From contig CAYFWB010000004.1 of the NCBI GenBank assembly GCA_964346765.1, positions 62,001 through 126,000 on the forward strand: 64,000 nucleotides of DNA. The letters are read 5' to 3'. The position numbers were made by a program, and so were the translations under genes. Positions within the stretch are counted from its first letter, which is position 1. Every line of letters begins with the position of its first letter. Below, one piece after another: positions 9,053 through 18,150 of this stretch. The notes under the pieces are model-generated. The model had not been told where the DNA came from, searched no databases, and worked only from the letters and a program-made list of their open reading frames with translations. The DNA comes from JBGSPQ01 sp964346765 (GTDB taxonomy: Bacteria; Patescibacteriota; Gracilibacteria; UBA1369).

Positions 9053-9328
9053 ATGAATGATTTGGAAAAAATTAGTGAGTATTTGGTCAGAATAAAGAAA
9101 AAATCTGGAATGGTGGCTTTTCTTAACGGTATTTTGACGGATGCTGAAAAGAGTTCGATCGCGGGTCGGATTAAAATTGTGGAAATGTTGAAGAGCGGTT
9201 ATACGCAAAGGGAAATCGCGGATTTTTTGGAGGTGGGGATCGCTACGGTTACAAGAGGCTCGGCCGAAATTAAGGCCGGTAAGTTTGATATGCAGGTTTG
9301 GCGCGATTTTAAGAGTTGGCGGTCTTAA
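9053..9328 (+). CDS. trpR: TrpR-family transcriptional repressor
   Basis: A 91-residue protein of the Trp repressor/YerC fold. After an N-terminal helical part, LTDAEKSSIAGRIKIVEML matches the central helices, and SGYTQREIADFLEVGIATVTRGS is the helix-turn-helix with the family's ATVTRGS ending. In E. coli TrpR binds L-tryptophan and then represses trp genes. The downstream trpB and the TrpR-type operator just before the ATG support a true Trp-responsive regulator rather than a generic YerC-like protein. Whether the tryptophan pocket is intact was not checked residue by residue. Confidence 0.8.
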   Translation: MNDLEKISEYLVRIKKKSGMVAFLNGILTDAEKSSIAGRIKIVEMLKSGYTQREIADFLEVGIATVTRGSAEIKAGKFDMQVWRDFKSWRS

Positions 9329-9370
9329 GTGGAATTGTTTTTTTGAGACCGCCGAATGGCGGTTTTTTTA
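9318..9370 (+). promoter_or_regulatory. Terminator with a competing upstream arm (possible attenuator) between trpR and trpB
   Basis: ACCGCC (9348-9353) and GGCGGT (9358-9363) form a hairpin with loop GAAT followed by seven T, a standard intrinsic terminator. A second segment, GGCGGTCT (9318-9325), at the very end of trpR is perfectly complementary to AGACCGCC (9346-9353). The two pairings are mutually exclusive. A ribosome at the trpR stop codon (9326-9328) would mask the upstream arm and favour termination. The sequence shows the terminator clearly; the attenuation role is inferred. Confidence 0.6.
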
Positions 9371-9390
9371 TTTACTTATTTATTTTTATT

Positions 9391-10599
9391 ATGAAAAAAT
9401 TTGATATCAATCCAAACAAAGAAGGTTATTTTGGATTTTATGGCGGACAGATTTTGCCTCCTTTTTTGAAACCGATTTTTGATGATATAAGTGATTTTTA
9501 TATGTCCATTAAGGATGATCGGGATTTTTTGGATGAGTTGATGTATTATAGAAAGCATTTTGTGGGCAGACCCAGCCCGATTTATTTTGCGGAGAAATTG
9601 AGTGAGAAGTATGGTGGAGAGACTGGAGCGAAGATTTATTTGAAGCGTGAGGATTTGAATCATACCGGCGCCCACAAAATTAACCATACTATTGCGGAGG
9701 CGTTGATCGCTAAGCGAATGGGTAAGAAGAAGCTTTTAGCGGAGACGGGCGCCGGTCAGCACGGCGTGGCGTTGGCAACGGCCGCCGCGCTTGTGGGTAT
9801 TCCCTGCGAAATTCATATGGGGGAAGTAGACATGCTTAAACAGCAACCGAACGTGGTTCGTATGAAAATGCTGGGAGCCAAAGTTGTTTCTGTAAAAACG
9901 GGCATGCGTTCTTTAAAAGACGCGGTTGATAGCGCTTTTAATGAATTTGTTAAGGATTCTCAAAGTACTTTTTTCGGAATAGGATCGGTAGTGGGGCCGC
10001 ATCCTTTTCCAATGATAGTTCGGGACATGCAGAGAATTGTTGGTGAAGAGGCTAAGTATCAATTTCGTGAATTAACGGGGTCTGCTCCGGATAATCTGGT
10101 GGCCTGCGTGGGTGGTGGGAGTAACGCGATCGGTCTGTTTTCGGCTTTTCTTGAAAATGAATCGATAAGTATTTATGGAGTTGAACCCAGCGGTAAGGGA
10201 TTAAATTCCGGTGATCATGCCGCAACTTTAACTTTGGGGAAACCGGGTGACCTGCACGGTATGCACACTTATTTATTGCAAGATGAAAACGGACAACCCG
10301 TGCCTGTTTATTCAATCGCTTCGGGTTTGGATTATCCGGGTATAGGGCCACAGCACAGTTATTTAAAGGATATTAAGCGGGTAAATTATGTTACGGCTTC
10401 GGATGCCGACTGTTTAGAAACCTTTATGGAGCTGTCGCGTTTGGAAGGTATAATTCCCGCTCTTGAAAGTGCTCATGCTGTTGCTTACGCAATGAAGTTG
10501 GCGTCGAAAATAAATAGTGGAAAATCTATTCTAGTAAATCTTTCCGGCAGGGGAGACAAGGATATCGATTTTGTGGCGGAAAAATTGAATATAGCTTAG
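9391..10599 (+). CDS. trpB: Tryptophan synthase beta subunit
   Basis: A PLP enzyme that condenses indole with L-serine to tryptophan. The Schiff-base lysine is Lys96 in HTGAHKINHT, with GAGQHGVA binding the cofactor/carboxylate and the phosphate loop GGGSNAIG near 237. The 402 residues match TrpB1. The open frame extends upstream to 9316, but that stretch overlaps the terminator; ATG 9391 starts the canonical protein. No trpA or other trp gene is in the window, so it may salvage indole or work with a distant partner. Its 3' end overlaps the convergent rsmA by 4 nt. Confidence 0.95.
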   Translation: MKKFDINPNKEGYFGFYGGQILPPFLKPIFDDISDFYMSIKDDRDFLDELMYYRKHFVGRPSPIYFAEKLSEKYGGETGAKIYLKREDLNHTGAHKINHTIAEALIAKRMGKKKLLAETGAGQHGVALATAAALVGIPCEIHMGEVDMLKQQPNVVRMKMLGAKVVSVKTGMRSLKDAVDSAFNEFVKDSQSTFFGIGSVVGPHPFPMIVRDMQRIVGEEAKYQFRELTGSAPDNLVACVGGGSNAIGLFSAFLENESISIYGVEPSGKGLNSGDHAATLTLGKPGDLHGMHTYLLQDENGQPVPVYSIASGLDYPGIGPQHSYLKDIKRVNYVTASDADCLETFMELSRLEGIIPALESAHAVAYAMKLASKINSGKSILVNLSGRGDKDIDFVAEKLNIA

Positions 10600-11483
10600 G
10601 TTGTGTTTTTTGAAACAGAGCAAAAGTTGATTTCATTAATCAATTTTTGCCACTGCATGATAGATAGTGTTTGGGGGCGCGCTTGCCCGTCTATACCCGC
10701 GTTTGTAAGTATTTGTTGGGTTTTGGCGCGTTTATCGGGTTTGTTTTTTCGCTCTTTTGATCCTCCCAGGCCGGGTGTGAAATTTTGTAAAGTGTTGAAG
10801 AGTGTTTTGCGTTTTTGATGAAAGCAAACAGATGTTAGCTGTTTAAACAGTTTTAAGTCTTTTATGAGCGGTTTTTGATAAGTCTCGATCTTTAATATGG
10901 AGGAATCCACTTTTGGAGCGGGGAAAAAGTCGTACCTTGATACTTTTGTAATAAGTTTAGGCTCTCCGAATATTTGTACGTTTAAGCTTAAAATGCCGTG
11001 TTCCCCCCGGCCGGCGCATATTTTTTCCGCCACTTCTTTTTGTACCAGTAAAACAATTAATTCCGGTTTTTTTTCTTCCGGATGGCGCGGATTAAGGTAA
11101 TGATTTAGCAGTGGTGATGTGATGTGGTAAGGAATATTTGCTACAAGTTTGTAATTGGATTTAGGCAGTCGCGCTTTCAGAGCGTTTCCTTTTTCCAGTT
11201 CAAAATTTTTATTATCGCCGAAAGTTTTTTCCAGATAAGGATAGAGGGTTTCATCCAGTTCTATTGACTTTACATGGCCGGCATTTTTTAATAATTGTTC
11301 TGTCAGAATTCCAAGTCCGGGACCTACTTCCACTACGAATTCTTTTTTATCAAGATCAGCGGTTTTAATGATTTTTTTTATGATTTCGCGGTTTAGAAGA
11401 AAGTTTTGGCTGAACTGTTCTTTGGCGAAAATATGTTCTTTTTTTAAGAGCTGAAGTAATTCTGTTTTATTGTGGTAGGTCAT
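10596..11483 (-). CDS. rsmA: 16S rRNA adenine dimethyltransferase
   Basis: Dimethylates two adjacent adenines in the 3'-terminal hairpin of 16S rRNA during small-subunit maturation. SAM motif I is VEVGPGLGILT (Gly54-Gly58), the acidic motif II is ELDETL, and the catalytic motif IV is NIPY (116-119) followed by HITSPLL. The FSQNFLLN N-terminus is also typical. Length (295) is slightly above the 270 norm. It is last in a leftward run starting at trmD and overlaps trpB tail to tail. Confidence 0.94.
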   Translation of the reverse strand: MTYHNKTELLQLLKKEHIFAKEQFSQNFLLNREIIKKIIKTADLDKKEFVVEVGPGLGILTEQLLKNAGHVKSIELDETLYPYLEKTFGDNKNFELEKGNALKARLPKSNYKLVANIPYHITSPLLNHYLNPRHPEEKKPELIVLLVQKEVAEKICAGRGEHGILSLNVQIFGEPKLITKVSRYDFFPAPKVDSSILKIETYQKPLIKDLKLFKQLTSVCFHQKRKTLFNTLQNFTPGLGGSKERKNKPDKRAKTQQILTNAGIDGQARPQTLSIMQWQKLINEINFCSVSKNTT

Positions 11484-11568
11484 GTTTACTGTTTTATTTC
11501 TGACGTTATCATTAATTCAGCGGTTTGTCGGTAATCGATTTTCAGTGGAATAATTTGTTTTAGTGTCG

Positions 11569-11832
11569 TTATTTATTAAGTATGATTGTTTTATTTGAGC
11601 TTCTTTTTCCTTTGGTTATTTGAATCTTGTTTTTGGATATATGAAGTTTTTTACTTAAAAGCTTTATAACCGCTTCATTGGCTTTATTGTTTTTGGGTAT
11701 CGCGGTTACTTTAATTTTTATATGATCGGAAGCTGTTTCGGTTATTTCGTTTTTTGAGCTTTTTGGGATAATTTTTGCTTTGAGTGTGATCCGATTTTCT
11801 TGTTCCAATTTGTTTTTAATATGACTAAGCAT
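11569..11832 (-). CDS. DUF167 (YggU-type) small protein
   Basis: An 87-residue protein with the DUF167 pattern: a basic beta-strand KAKIIPKSSKNEI, then IKIKVTAIP, ANEAVIKLLSKKL and a final strand with a KGKRSSNKTI turn. The family is widespread and small, and its function is not established. It lies between rsmA and the P-type ATPase, 43 nt from the latter, probably in the same transcript. Confidence 0.8.
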   Translation of the reverse strand: MLSHIKNKLEQENRITLKAKIIPKSSKNEITETASDHIKIKVTAIPKNNKANEAVIKLLSKKLHISKNKIQITKGKRSSNKTIILNK

Positions 11833-11875
11833 GTTATTAAAATAGCATCTCCAAATCTATCAGTCAGCAGTCTTT

Positions 11876-14713
11876 TTATTTCGCGGTTGTGCGAACGAAG
11901 TATTTACGCGTTTCTTCGATTATCAGTACCAGCATGGATGATCCGATGATAATACTCCAATCCATAAGATTGAGTCCGGTAGTTCCCATATAATTTTGGA
12001 GAAGAGGTATTTCCGCTATCATTATGGTTATAATTATGGAAATCAGAATGGCTCCTATTAACCATAAATTTGAAAAGAATCCCAATTTGAAGATTGAGTT
12101 GGTTTCACTGCGGGCGTTAAAAACGTTTACCATTTGAATTATTACCAGGGTGGCAAATGCCATTGTCGCCCCTTTAAGGTAGGTTAAATTTTCTTCGTCC
12201 AGTGTATCCCCCCAAGTCCAGCCGTATCGATATAGTGTCCAGATATATACGGACATAACTATGGCACCGATAATGGTTCCAAGATAGAGGTAACGTAGAA
12301 CAAACGGCTTATTCATAATTTTTTCTTTGGGATCGCGCGGCTTTTTTTCCATGATACCGGGTTCCGACGGGTCTATTCCAAGCGCCACCGCCGGTAATAC
12401 ATCGGTGCCAAGATCAATGCTTAGGATCAGAATTGCCGTAAGCGGTGCGGGCATGCTTAGTATTATAGCCGCAAAAACGGTGATCAATTCACCTATATTG
12501 CATGAAAAAATGAAGAAAACGAATTTTTTTAAGTTGTCGTAGATGGTACGTCCTTCCTTGATTGCCGTTACGATAGTGGAAAAGCTGTCGTCGGCTAGAA
12601 CCATGTTAGAGGCTTCTTTACTTACATCCGTTCCGGTAATACCCATTGCTATTCCAATATCGGCTTTTTTCAGTGCTGGTGCGTCGTTAACACCGTCTCC
12701 GGTTACGGATACGACTTCATTCAGTTTTTTTAGCTGTTTTACTATTCTGAGTTTATGTTCGGGGCTGACGCGGGCAAAAATGATATCCAGTTTTTTGTTC
12801 GCAAGCATTGATTTAAGTTTTTTATCACTTAATTTGTTAAGCTGTTCTCCGGTAATGATTTCATGTTTACGTTTTTTGTCTATGATGCCCAGCTGTTTGG
12901 TTATCGCTTGCGCTGTCAGACCGTGGTCACCGGTGATTACGTAGATTCTTATATTGGCTTTGTGAGCAATTTGAACGGCGTTTTTAACTTCTGAACGTGG
13001 CGGGTCGATCATTCCCGCAAGGCCAAGGAAAATCATGCCTTTTTCAATGTCTTCGGATTTAAATGTTTCGTATTTTTTAGCGGTTTCAACTTCTTTTTCG
13101 GTTAATTCTCTATATGAAAAACCAAGGTCGCGCAGTGCACGTTTGGCCATTGCGCTGTTTTGGTCATGGTATTTTTTTCTGATTTTACGCGTCATTTTTT
13201 TATTGACGCTATCATGCATGTAGTGATCACAGATATTTAGTATGCTATTCGGAGCCCCTTTGGTGAACGCGTAATATTTTCCTTTTTGATTTTGTACGAT
13301 TATGGTCATTCTTTTTCTGGTCGAGTCGAAACTGATTTCATGTATTTTTTTGTATTGTTTTTGAAAATCTTCTAATTTGAATCCGCTTTTTGCTACCATG
13401 GTTAAAAGCGCGCCTTCAGTTGGGTCGCCAAGAATGGACCATTTGCCGTCTTTTTTATTTAGACTCGCGTTGTTGCAAAGTGCCGCGGCGGCCATGAACA
13501 GTTTTAAGGAATCGTATAAATTTTTGTATTGCTTCTGGACAAACTTTAGTGTTTTTTTTGTTATTTCATAGTCATCATAAGGGGATTTTTCTTGTCCGAT
13601 CGATATTAGATGTTTGCCGTTTTTTTGGATGTTTATATAGCCGATGGGAGCGTATCCCACGCCGTGTACGGCGGTGTCATGATTGTCAAAGTAAATTTCT
13701 TTGACAGTCATTTCGTTTTTTGTGAGTGTGCCGGTTTTGTCACTGCAAATAACCGTGGTGGATCCAAGGGTTTCCACCGAGGAGAGTTGTTTTACTATGG
13801 CGTTTTTTTTGGCCAGTTTTTGTACACCGATCGCCAGCGCGATGGTAATTGTGGCGGGCAAGCCTTCCGGCACGGCGGCGACCGCTACCGAAGTGGCGAA
13901 TAGTAAGGTATCAATGAAGGCTTTACCTTGAATAAATATTCCTATTAAAAGTAGTATGGCTGAAATCGCCAGCGCGATTTGCCCCACAAACATTCCGATT
14001 CTGTAAAGTTCTTTTTCGAGCGGACTTTTTCCTTTTTTTGTTTCAGAAGTTAATTTTGCGATGTTTCCCATTTGGGTGTTCATTCCCGTGCTTACGACTA
14101 TGGCTTTGCCAGTGCCGTGGGTTATGTTGGTTCCCATGAAAATCATGTTTTCTTTTTGCGCTTCCGTACCTTTGGTTTCTTCAATATCATGGAGCAGTTT
14201 TCTGACCGGGGTAGATTCACCGGTGAGCGCCGCTTCCATGGCTTCTAGTTCATTTGATTCGAAAAGTATTGCGTCCGCTGTAACGCTGTCTCCTTCGTTG
14301 AGTACCAGAATGTCTCCGGGTACGACGAATTTTGCGTCTATAAGTGTTTCTGAGCCGTTTCTGATGACGCGGGCGTGCGGCGCGACCATTTTTTTTAGGG
14401 CTTCAATAGCTTTTTCAGCTTTAAATTTTTGTACAAATCCTATGACTGCATTTAGTACAACTATAAAGAAAATTATTGACGCGTCGGTAATTTCTCCGGC
14501 GGCATAGGCAAGTCCGGAGGCTATTATAAGTATGATTACCATTAAATCTGTGAACTCTTCAAAAAACATTACAATCAAGGACTTCTTTTTTTTGGCTTTG
14601 ATCTCGTTTTTTCCGTTTTCGGTAAGACGTTTTTCTACTTTTTTTTGGGTTAATCCTTTTTTCGAAGTATTATTTTTTTTGAATAGTGTTTTTTTTTCTT
14701 TTAGGGAAAGCAT
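11876..14713 (-). CDS. Cation-transporting P-type ATPase (P2A, Ca2+-type)
   Basis: A 945-residue membrane pump with all P-ATPase motifs: TGES in the actuator domain, the phosphorylation site DKTGTLT (Asp325), KGAPN in the nucleotide domain, TGDH and GDGVNDAPALKKADIG in the P domain. The ion-binding helices resemble SERCA: PEGLPATITIALAIG in M4, CNIGE in M5 and DLGTDVLPA in M6, where SERCA's M6 asparagine is aspartate here. About ten membrane segments are visible. Ca2+ export is the best guess; other P2 ions remain possible. It follows trmD by 44 nt. Confidence 0.9.
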   Translation of the reverse strand: MLSLKEKKTLFKKNNTSKKGLTQKKVEKRLTENGKNEIKAKKKKSLIVMFFEEFTDLMVIILIIASGLAYAAGEITDASIIFFIVVLNAVIGFVQKFKAEKAIEALKKMVAPHARVIRNGSETLIDAKFVVPGDILVLNEGDSVTADAILFESNELEAMEAALTGESTPVRKLLHDIEETKGTEAQKENMIFMGTNITHGTGKAIVVSTGMNTQMGNIAKLTSETKKGKSPLEKELYRIGMFVGQIALAISAILLLIGIFIQGKAFIDTLLFATSVAVAAVPEGLPATITIALAIGVQKLAKKNAIVKQLSSVETLGSTTVICSDKTGTLTKNEMTVKEIYFDNHDTAVHGVGYAPIGYINIQKNGKHLISIGQEKSPYDDYEITKKTLKFVQKQYKNLYDSLKLFMAAAALCNNASLNKKDGKWSILGDPTEGALLTMVAKSGFKLEDFQKQYKKIHEISFDSTRKRMTIIVQNQKGKYYAFTKGAPNSILNICDHYMHDSVNKKMTRKIRKKYHDQNSAMAKRALRDLGFSYRELTEKEVETAKKYETFKSEDIEKGMIFLGLAGMIDPPRSEVKNAVQIAHKANIRIYVITGDHGLTAQAITKQLGIIDKKRKHEIITGEQLNKLSDKKLKSMLANKKLDIIFARVSPEHKLRIVKQLKKLNEVVSVTGDGVNDAPALKKADIGIAMGITGTDVSKEASNMVLADDSFSTIVTAIKEGRTIYDNLKKFVFFIFSCNIGELITVFAAIILSMPAPLTAILILSIDLGTDVLPAVALGIDPSEPGIMEKKPRDPKEKIMNKPFVLRYLYLGTIIGAIVMSVYIWTLYRYGWTWGDTLDEENLTYLKGATMAFATLVIIQMVNVFNARSETNSIFKLGFFSNLWLIGAILISIIITIMIAEIPLLQNYMGTTGLNLMDWSIIIGSSMLVLIIEETRKYFVRTTAK

Positions 14714-14757
14714 GAACAGGGATTAATCAATCTTAATATAATAACACTTTTTTATTG

Positions 14758-15411
14758 TTATACCAAGTTATCCTTGCGCCATTTGTTGATATTGTTATGG
14801 TGTCCGCTGATTAAAACATCCGGTACTTTTACGCCCTTAAAGACAGGAGGCCTTGTATAATGAGGGTATTCTTTTTTACCTTTTAAGCTTTTGGAAAAAC
14901 TTTCTTCATTGGAAGATTCATCGGTGCCCAATACTCCGGGGAGCAATCTGCTAAGCACGTCAACTGTAACCATAGCCGGCAGTTCGCCACCTGTAAGTAC
15001 ATATTTACCAATCGACAGTTCCCGGTCCACGCATAAATCGATTATTCTTTGGTCAATTCCTTCATAACGGCCGGTAAGCAGTATAATCCCTTTTTTTGAA
15101 TATTTTTTAGCCATTTTTTCGGCTCTTCTTTGCGTTAATATTTCTCCGCGTGGGCTCATGTAAATTATCGGTCCTTTGTTGGATTTTTTAACGTGTTCAA
15201 TACAGTCGTAAATGGGTTGGGGCGTCATGACCATTCCCGGACCGCCACCGTAAGGCATGTCATCCACTTTTTGATGTCTGTCTTTGCTGAATTTTCTTAT
15301 ATCGTGCACGTATATTTTGATTTTTTTTTCCTGAATCGCTCGTTTAATTATGCTTTCTTTAAAATAGGAATCAAAAATGTCCGGAAAAATTGTAAGTATG
15401 TCGAATCTCAT
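14758..15411 (-). CDS. trmD: tRNA (guanine-37-N1) methyltransferase
   Basis: Methylates G37 next to the anticodon, preventing +1 frameshifts. The knotted SPOUT fold is recognised from MRFDILTIFPDIF, PYGGGPGMVM, LTGRYEGIDQR and the SAM loop IGKYVLTGGELPA. The frame opens 11 codons upstream, but the standard N-terminus starts at ATG 15411, giving 217 residues. It is first in a leftward run with the P-ATPase, DUF167 gene and rsmA, and is divergent from the PP2C gene. Confidence 0.94.
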   Translation of the reverse strand: MRFDILTIFPDIFDSYFKESIIKRAIQEKKIKIYVHDIRKFSKDRHQKVDDMPYGGGPGMVMTPQPIYDCIEHVKKSNKGPIIYMSPRGEILTQRRAEKMAKKYSKKGIILLTGRYEGIDQRIIDLCVDRELSIGKYVLTGGELPAMVTVDVLSRLLPGVLGTDESSNEESFSKSLKGKKEYPHYTRPPVFKGVKVPDVLISGHHNNINKWRKDNLV

Positions 15412-15487
15412 GAGTTTTGGTTTAAATTTGTTTAATATTAGCATAATACATGCGGTTCGCCATTTTTAATTGGTTAATATAGTCAGC

Positions 15488-15515
15488 TTGCTTTTTTTGT
15501 GTTCTTGTATATAAT
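15488..15515 (+). promoter_or_regulatory. Probable sigma-70 promoter of the FHA/PP2C gene
   Basis: TTGCTT (15488-15493), a 16-nt spacer and TATAAT (15510-15515) preceded by TG two bases upstream. A second TATAAT lies at 15523-15528. The start codon is at 15537, so the leader would be very short, which suits a genome without Shine-Dalgarno sequences. Confidence 0.5.
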
Positions 15516-15536
15516 TATGCCTTATAATTTTTTTGT

Positions 15537-17252
15537 ATGGTTAACAGTATTGATGGTAATGATTACGATACTCTTCATGTTGAAGATATTGTCGACGGGG
15601 AGAAAATTGACGTTCCGGTGGACGATTCGATAAGAATCGAAAAAGAAAATATGGAAGGCAGAGTTGTGTATTTGTATGCCGATGATAATGTTTATTTGGG
15701 ATCGATTACTTTGAATAAGGCTGGTAACAAGCTAAAAAATAATGAATTTGTAAGTATTAATGATTTAACTTATACGTACACTGTGCCAAATGGTTACGAG
15801 GTATTAATCCCTGTACCGGAAGCGCATGACCCTCCTTTCTTTTTTACCGTTGGCAGTAGCTGTTTTCCGGGTTTTTATATGGATCAGCACGGTAATCCGC
15901 AAACTGCGGTGGCCGATAAACAATGCAGATTGAGGATTGAGAATGACGGGAGTTTAAAAATAAGGGATTTAAATAGTTCGGCGGGGACTTCGATTGAGCT
16001 TGTAACTATTCTTGAACCACTGGAGGAAAGCGACATTGCCACAAAGGTGGATAGGCAACTGGTATTAAAGCAGGAGTGGCAGATTGTTACCGTGAGGCAG
16101 GATCAATCAATGTATATTCATCAGGGTGATGTTACTGATCCGGTGGCGGTTTTGTATAAATTGCCCAACGTGCAAAACGGTTATTTGTTACGTGATTATA
16201 ATACGGATGAAACGTATACGATTGATTCTACTTCTTTGGGAGGTGATTTTATTTCTTTTCCGGGAGTGCATGGTAAAAAAATTCAGTTCAGGATTTATAA
16301 CAATGAATTTCAGATGAGAGCGGACAGCATCTATTTTTGTGATATGTTTTCCTCTAAATGTAATGATTTTGTTGATGTAGGCAAAGATGGTTATTTTAGT
16401 GGTAAGATTAATGGAGGCAGACCTTTGAGAGGATTTACTGTTAGGCAGCTTGGTGGAGATGGTATCAAGAAGTATTCACAGCTGAATGAAGATAGTTATG
16501 GCGTTAATTATATGAAAGGACGCGTGGTTGTGGCGGATGGAATTGGTAGTGGCGTAAACAGTCAGCATACTTCGGCGATGGCCGTACGTTGGATCGCTAA
16601 CAGTGAGCAATCTTTAACTGACGCGATTTATCACGCCCATTTGGCTTGTAAAGTGCAGAATACGTTTATTGAAAAAATTCCCGGCAAATATTGCGCAGAT
16701 GCTGTATTTGTTGCGGCCGAATTTCATGGGGATACAGTTTATCTTGCTCACACGGGGGACGCGCGTTGGGTATTGGTAAGGAAAGAAGTTAACCAGGACG
16801 GTAAAATTGGTTTTGAAGTAATCAAAAGTCCTCTTCATACGGAGCTGGAGAGAATGATTGAAGATGGCGATATTTCTGAGAGAGAAGCTTTAACCCATAG
16901 GAAATTTTTACAGTTAAAAGCCATGGTTTTAACATCGCTTTATGGAGCTAGAAAAGAGGCGGATATTTTTGGGGGAATAGAGCTTGATCAGGTGGAATAT
17001 GCAAAGATCAAAGCAAAGAAAGGTGATTATTTGTATTTTCTTTCGGATGGGGGAGAGACTTTAATGGATGAAAATTTTATTTTGGCAACGAAAATGGATG
17101 ATCCCGATCAGGCTTTACGTTATTTGGAAAGTGTTATTGAAATTAACAATAATAATGGATGCTATGTACGTCACTTTAATGACGATCAGGGCGTGGCATC
17201 TGTACCATCTGCGTTTGATAACGCCACTGTTTTGGTGTATCACCATGAATAG
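15537..17252 (+). CDS. PP2C-type Ser/Thr phosphatase with an FHA-like N-terminal half
   Basis: The C-terminal part (about 310-571) is a PP2C domain: NEDSYGVN, VVADGIGSG with a metal-binding Asp, GDTVYLAHTGDARWVLV and YLFLSDGGETL. These proteins remove phosphate from Ser/Thr using two Mn/Mg ions. The N-terminal 300 residues hold two beta-rich segments; one ends in LKIRDLNSSAGTSI, close to the FHA hallmark DxxSxNGT, where FHA domains bind phosphothreonine. No signal peptide or membrane segment is visible. It is a single-gene unit facing the ribosomal cluster tail to tail. Confidence 0.75.
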   Translation: MVNSIDGNDYDTLHVEDIVDGEKIDVPVDDSIRIEKENMEGRVVYLYADDNVYLGSITLNKAGNKLKNNEFVSINDLTYTYTVPNGYEVLIPVPEAHDPPFFFTVGSSCFPGFYMDQHGNPQTAVADKQCRLRIENDGSLKIRDLNSSAGTSIELVTILEPLEESDIATKVDRQLVLKQEWQIVTVRQDQSMYIHQGDVTDPVAVLYKLPNVQNGYLLRDYNTDETYTIDSTSLGGDFISFPGVHGKKIQFRIYNNEFQMRADSIYFCDMFSSKCNDFVDVGKDGYFSGKINGGRPLRGFTVRQLGGDGIKKYSQLNEDSYGVNYMKGRVVVADGIGSGVNSQHTSAMAVRWIANSEQSLTDAIYHAHLACKVQNTFIEKIPGKYCADAVFVAAEFHGDTVYLAHTGDARWVLVRKEVNQDGKIGFEVIKSPLHTELERMIEDGDISEREALTHRKFLQLKAMVLTSLYGARKEADIFGGIELDQVEYAKIKAKKGDYLYFLSDGGETLMDENFILATKMDDPDQALRYLESVIEINNNNGCYVRHFNDDQGVASVPSAFDNATVLVYHHE

Positions 17253-17280
17253 CAATGCAGAGACGTTGAGTGGTCCGCAT

Positions 17281-17706
17281 TTAACGTTTGCTGAACTGAG
17301 GAGCTCTTCTAGCTCTTTTTAAGCCTGGTTTCTTTCTTTCTTTGATTCTAGCGTCTCTGGTTAACAGTCCGGCTTTCTTAAGTGTGGTTCTGAGTTCATT
17401 ATCGAATTCCAGCAGTGCTTTGGAAATTCCGTGTCTTACCGCTTCGGCCTGGGCGCTTAAACCGCCGCCGATGACTTTGACGCTGATGTCAAATTTTTTG
17501 GTAAGACCGGTAAGTTTTAGCGGGTATTTTACTGATCCCATTGAAGCCAACAGACTAAAATATTGATCAGCTGGTTTTTCGTTCACTGTAATGTTTCCTT
17601 TGCCGTTGGGATAAAGTCTTACTCTTGCTACAGAGGTTTTTCTCTTACCTGAAGCGTAAAAATATTGTTGATTCTTTTTCTTGATTGTTGTTTCCTTTGT
17701 TGGCAT
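17281..17706 (-). CDS. rpsI: 30S ribosomal protein S9
   Basis: Its extended C-terminal tail reaches the P-site tRNA; the tail here ends RRAPQFSKR, the bacterial KxSKR-type ending. GKRKTSVARVRL at the N-terminal domain and GISKALLEFD in the middle are diagnostic. Length is 141 against about 130. It is the last gene of the leftward ribosomal cluster, 14 nt after rplM, the usual L13-S9 pair. Confidence 0.96.
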   Translation of the reverse strand: MPTKETTIKKKNQQYFYASGKRKTSVARVRLYPNGKGNITVNEKPADQYFSLLASMGSVKYPLKLTGLTKKFDISVKVIGGGLSAQAEAVRHGISKALLEFDNELRTTLKKAGLLTRDARIKERKKPGLKRARRAPQFSKR

Positions 17707-17720
17707 GGGTTAATTAATTA

Positions 17721-18149
17721 CTAAATTTCTAGAGATTGTGGTTTTTGAGCCTCGTTTTTATGTTCGGCTTCAGCGTATATTTTCATCTTTTTTAAAATGT
17801 CTTTTTTTAGTTTGTTTCTTGGAATCATTCCGGCGACGGCTTTTTCAAGTACCTTAATGGGATTTTTTTCAAGGAGTTCTTCTACGCGTACCGTCCTTAA
17901 ACCGCTCGGGTATCTGGTATGCCAGCCGTATTTTTTTTTGTTAAGTTTGTTGCCTGTAAGATGCACGTGCGCGGCGTTAATAACTACAACATAATCTCCG
18001 CAGTCAACATGCGGTGAAAATATTGGTTTATTTTTTCCTCTCAAAACGTTTGCAATGGTTGTCGCTGCTTTACCCAGTGTTTTGCCTTTGACGTCAATCA
18101 AATGCCACTGTCTTTCTACTTCTTTATGTTTCGGTGAAAATGTATTCAT
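17721..18149 (-). CDS. rplM: 50S ribosomal protein L13
   Basis: An early-assembling large-subunit protein. WHLIDVKGKTLGKAATTIANVLRGKNK and GDYVVVINAAHVHLTGNKL-type segments, and the MIPRNKLKK region, identify it. Length 142 equals E. coli L13. It starts 1 nt after the rplQ stop, so the L13-S9 pair is joined to the alpha operon, as in many bacteria other than E. coli. Confidence 0.96.
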   Translation of the reverse strand: MNTFSPKHKEVERQWHLIDVKGKTLGKAATTIANVLRGKNKPIFSPHVDCGDYVVVINAAHVHLTGNKLNKKKYGWHTRYPSGLRTVRVEELLEKNPIKVLEKAVAGMIPRNKLKKDILKKMKIYAEAEHKNEAQKPQSLEI

Positions 18150-18150
18150 G

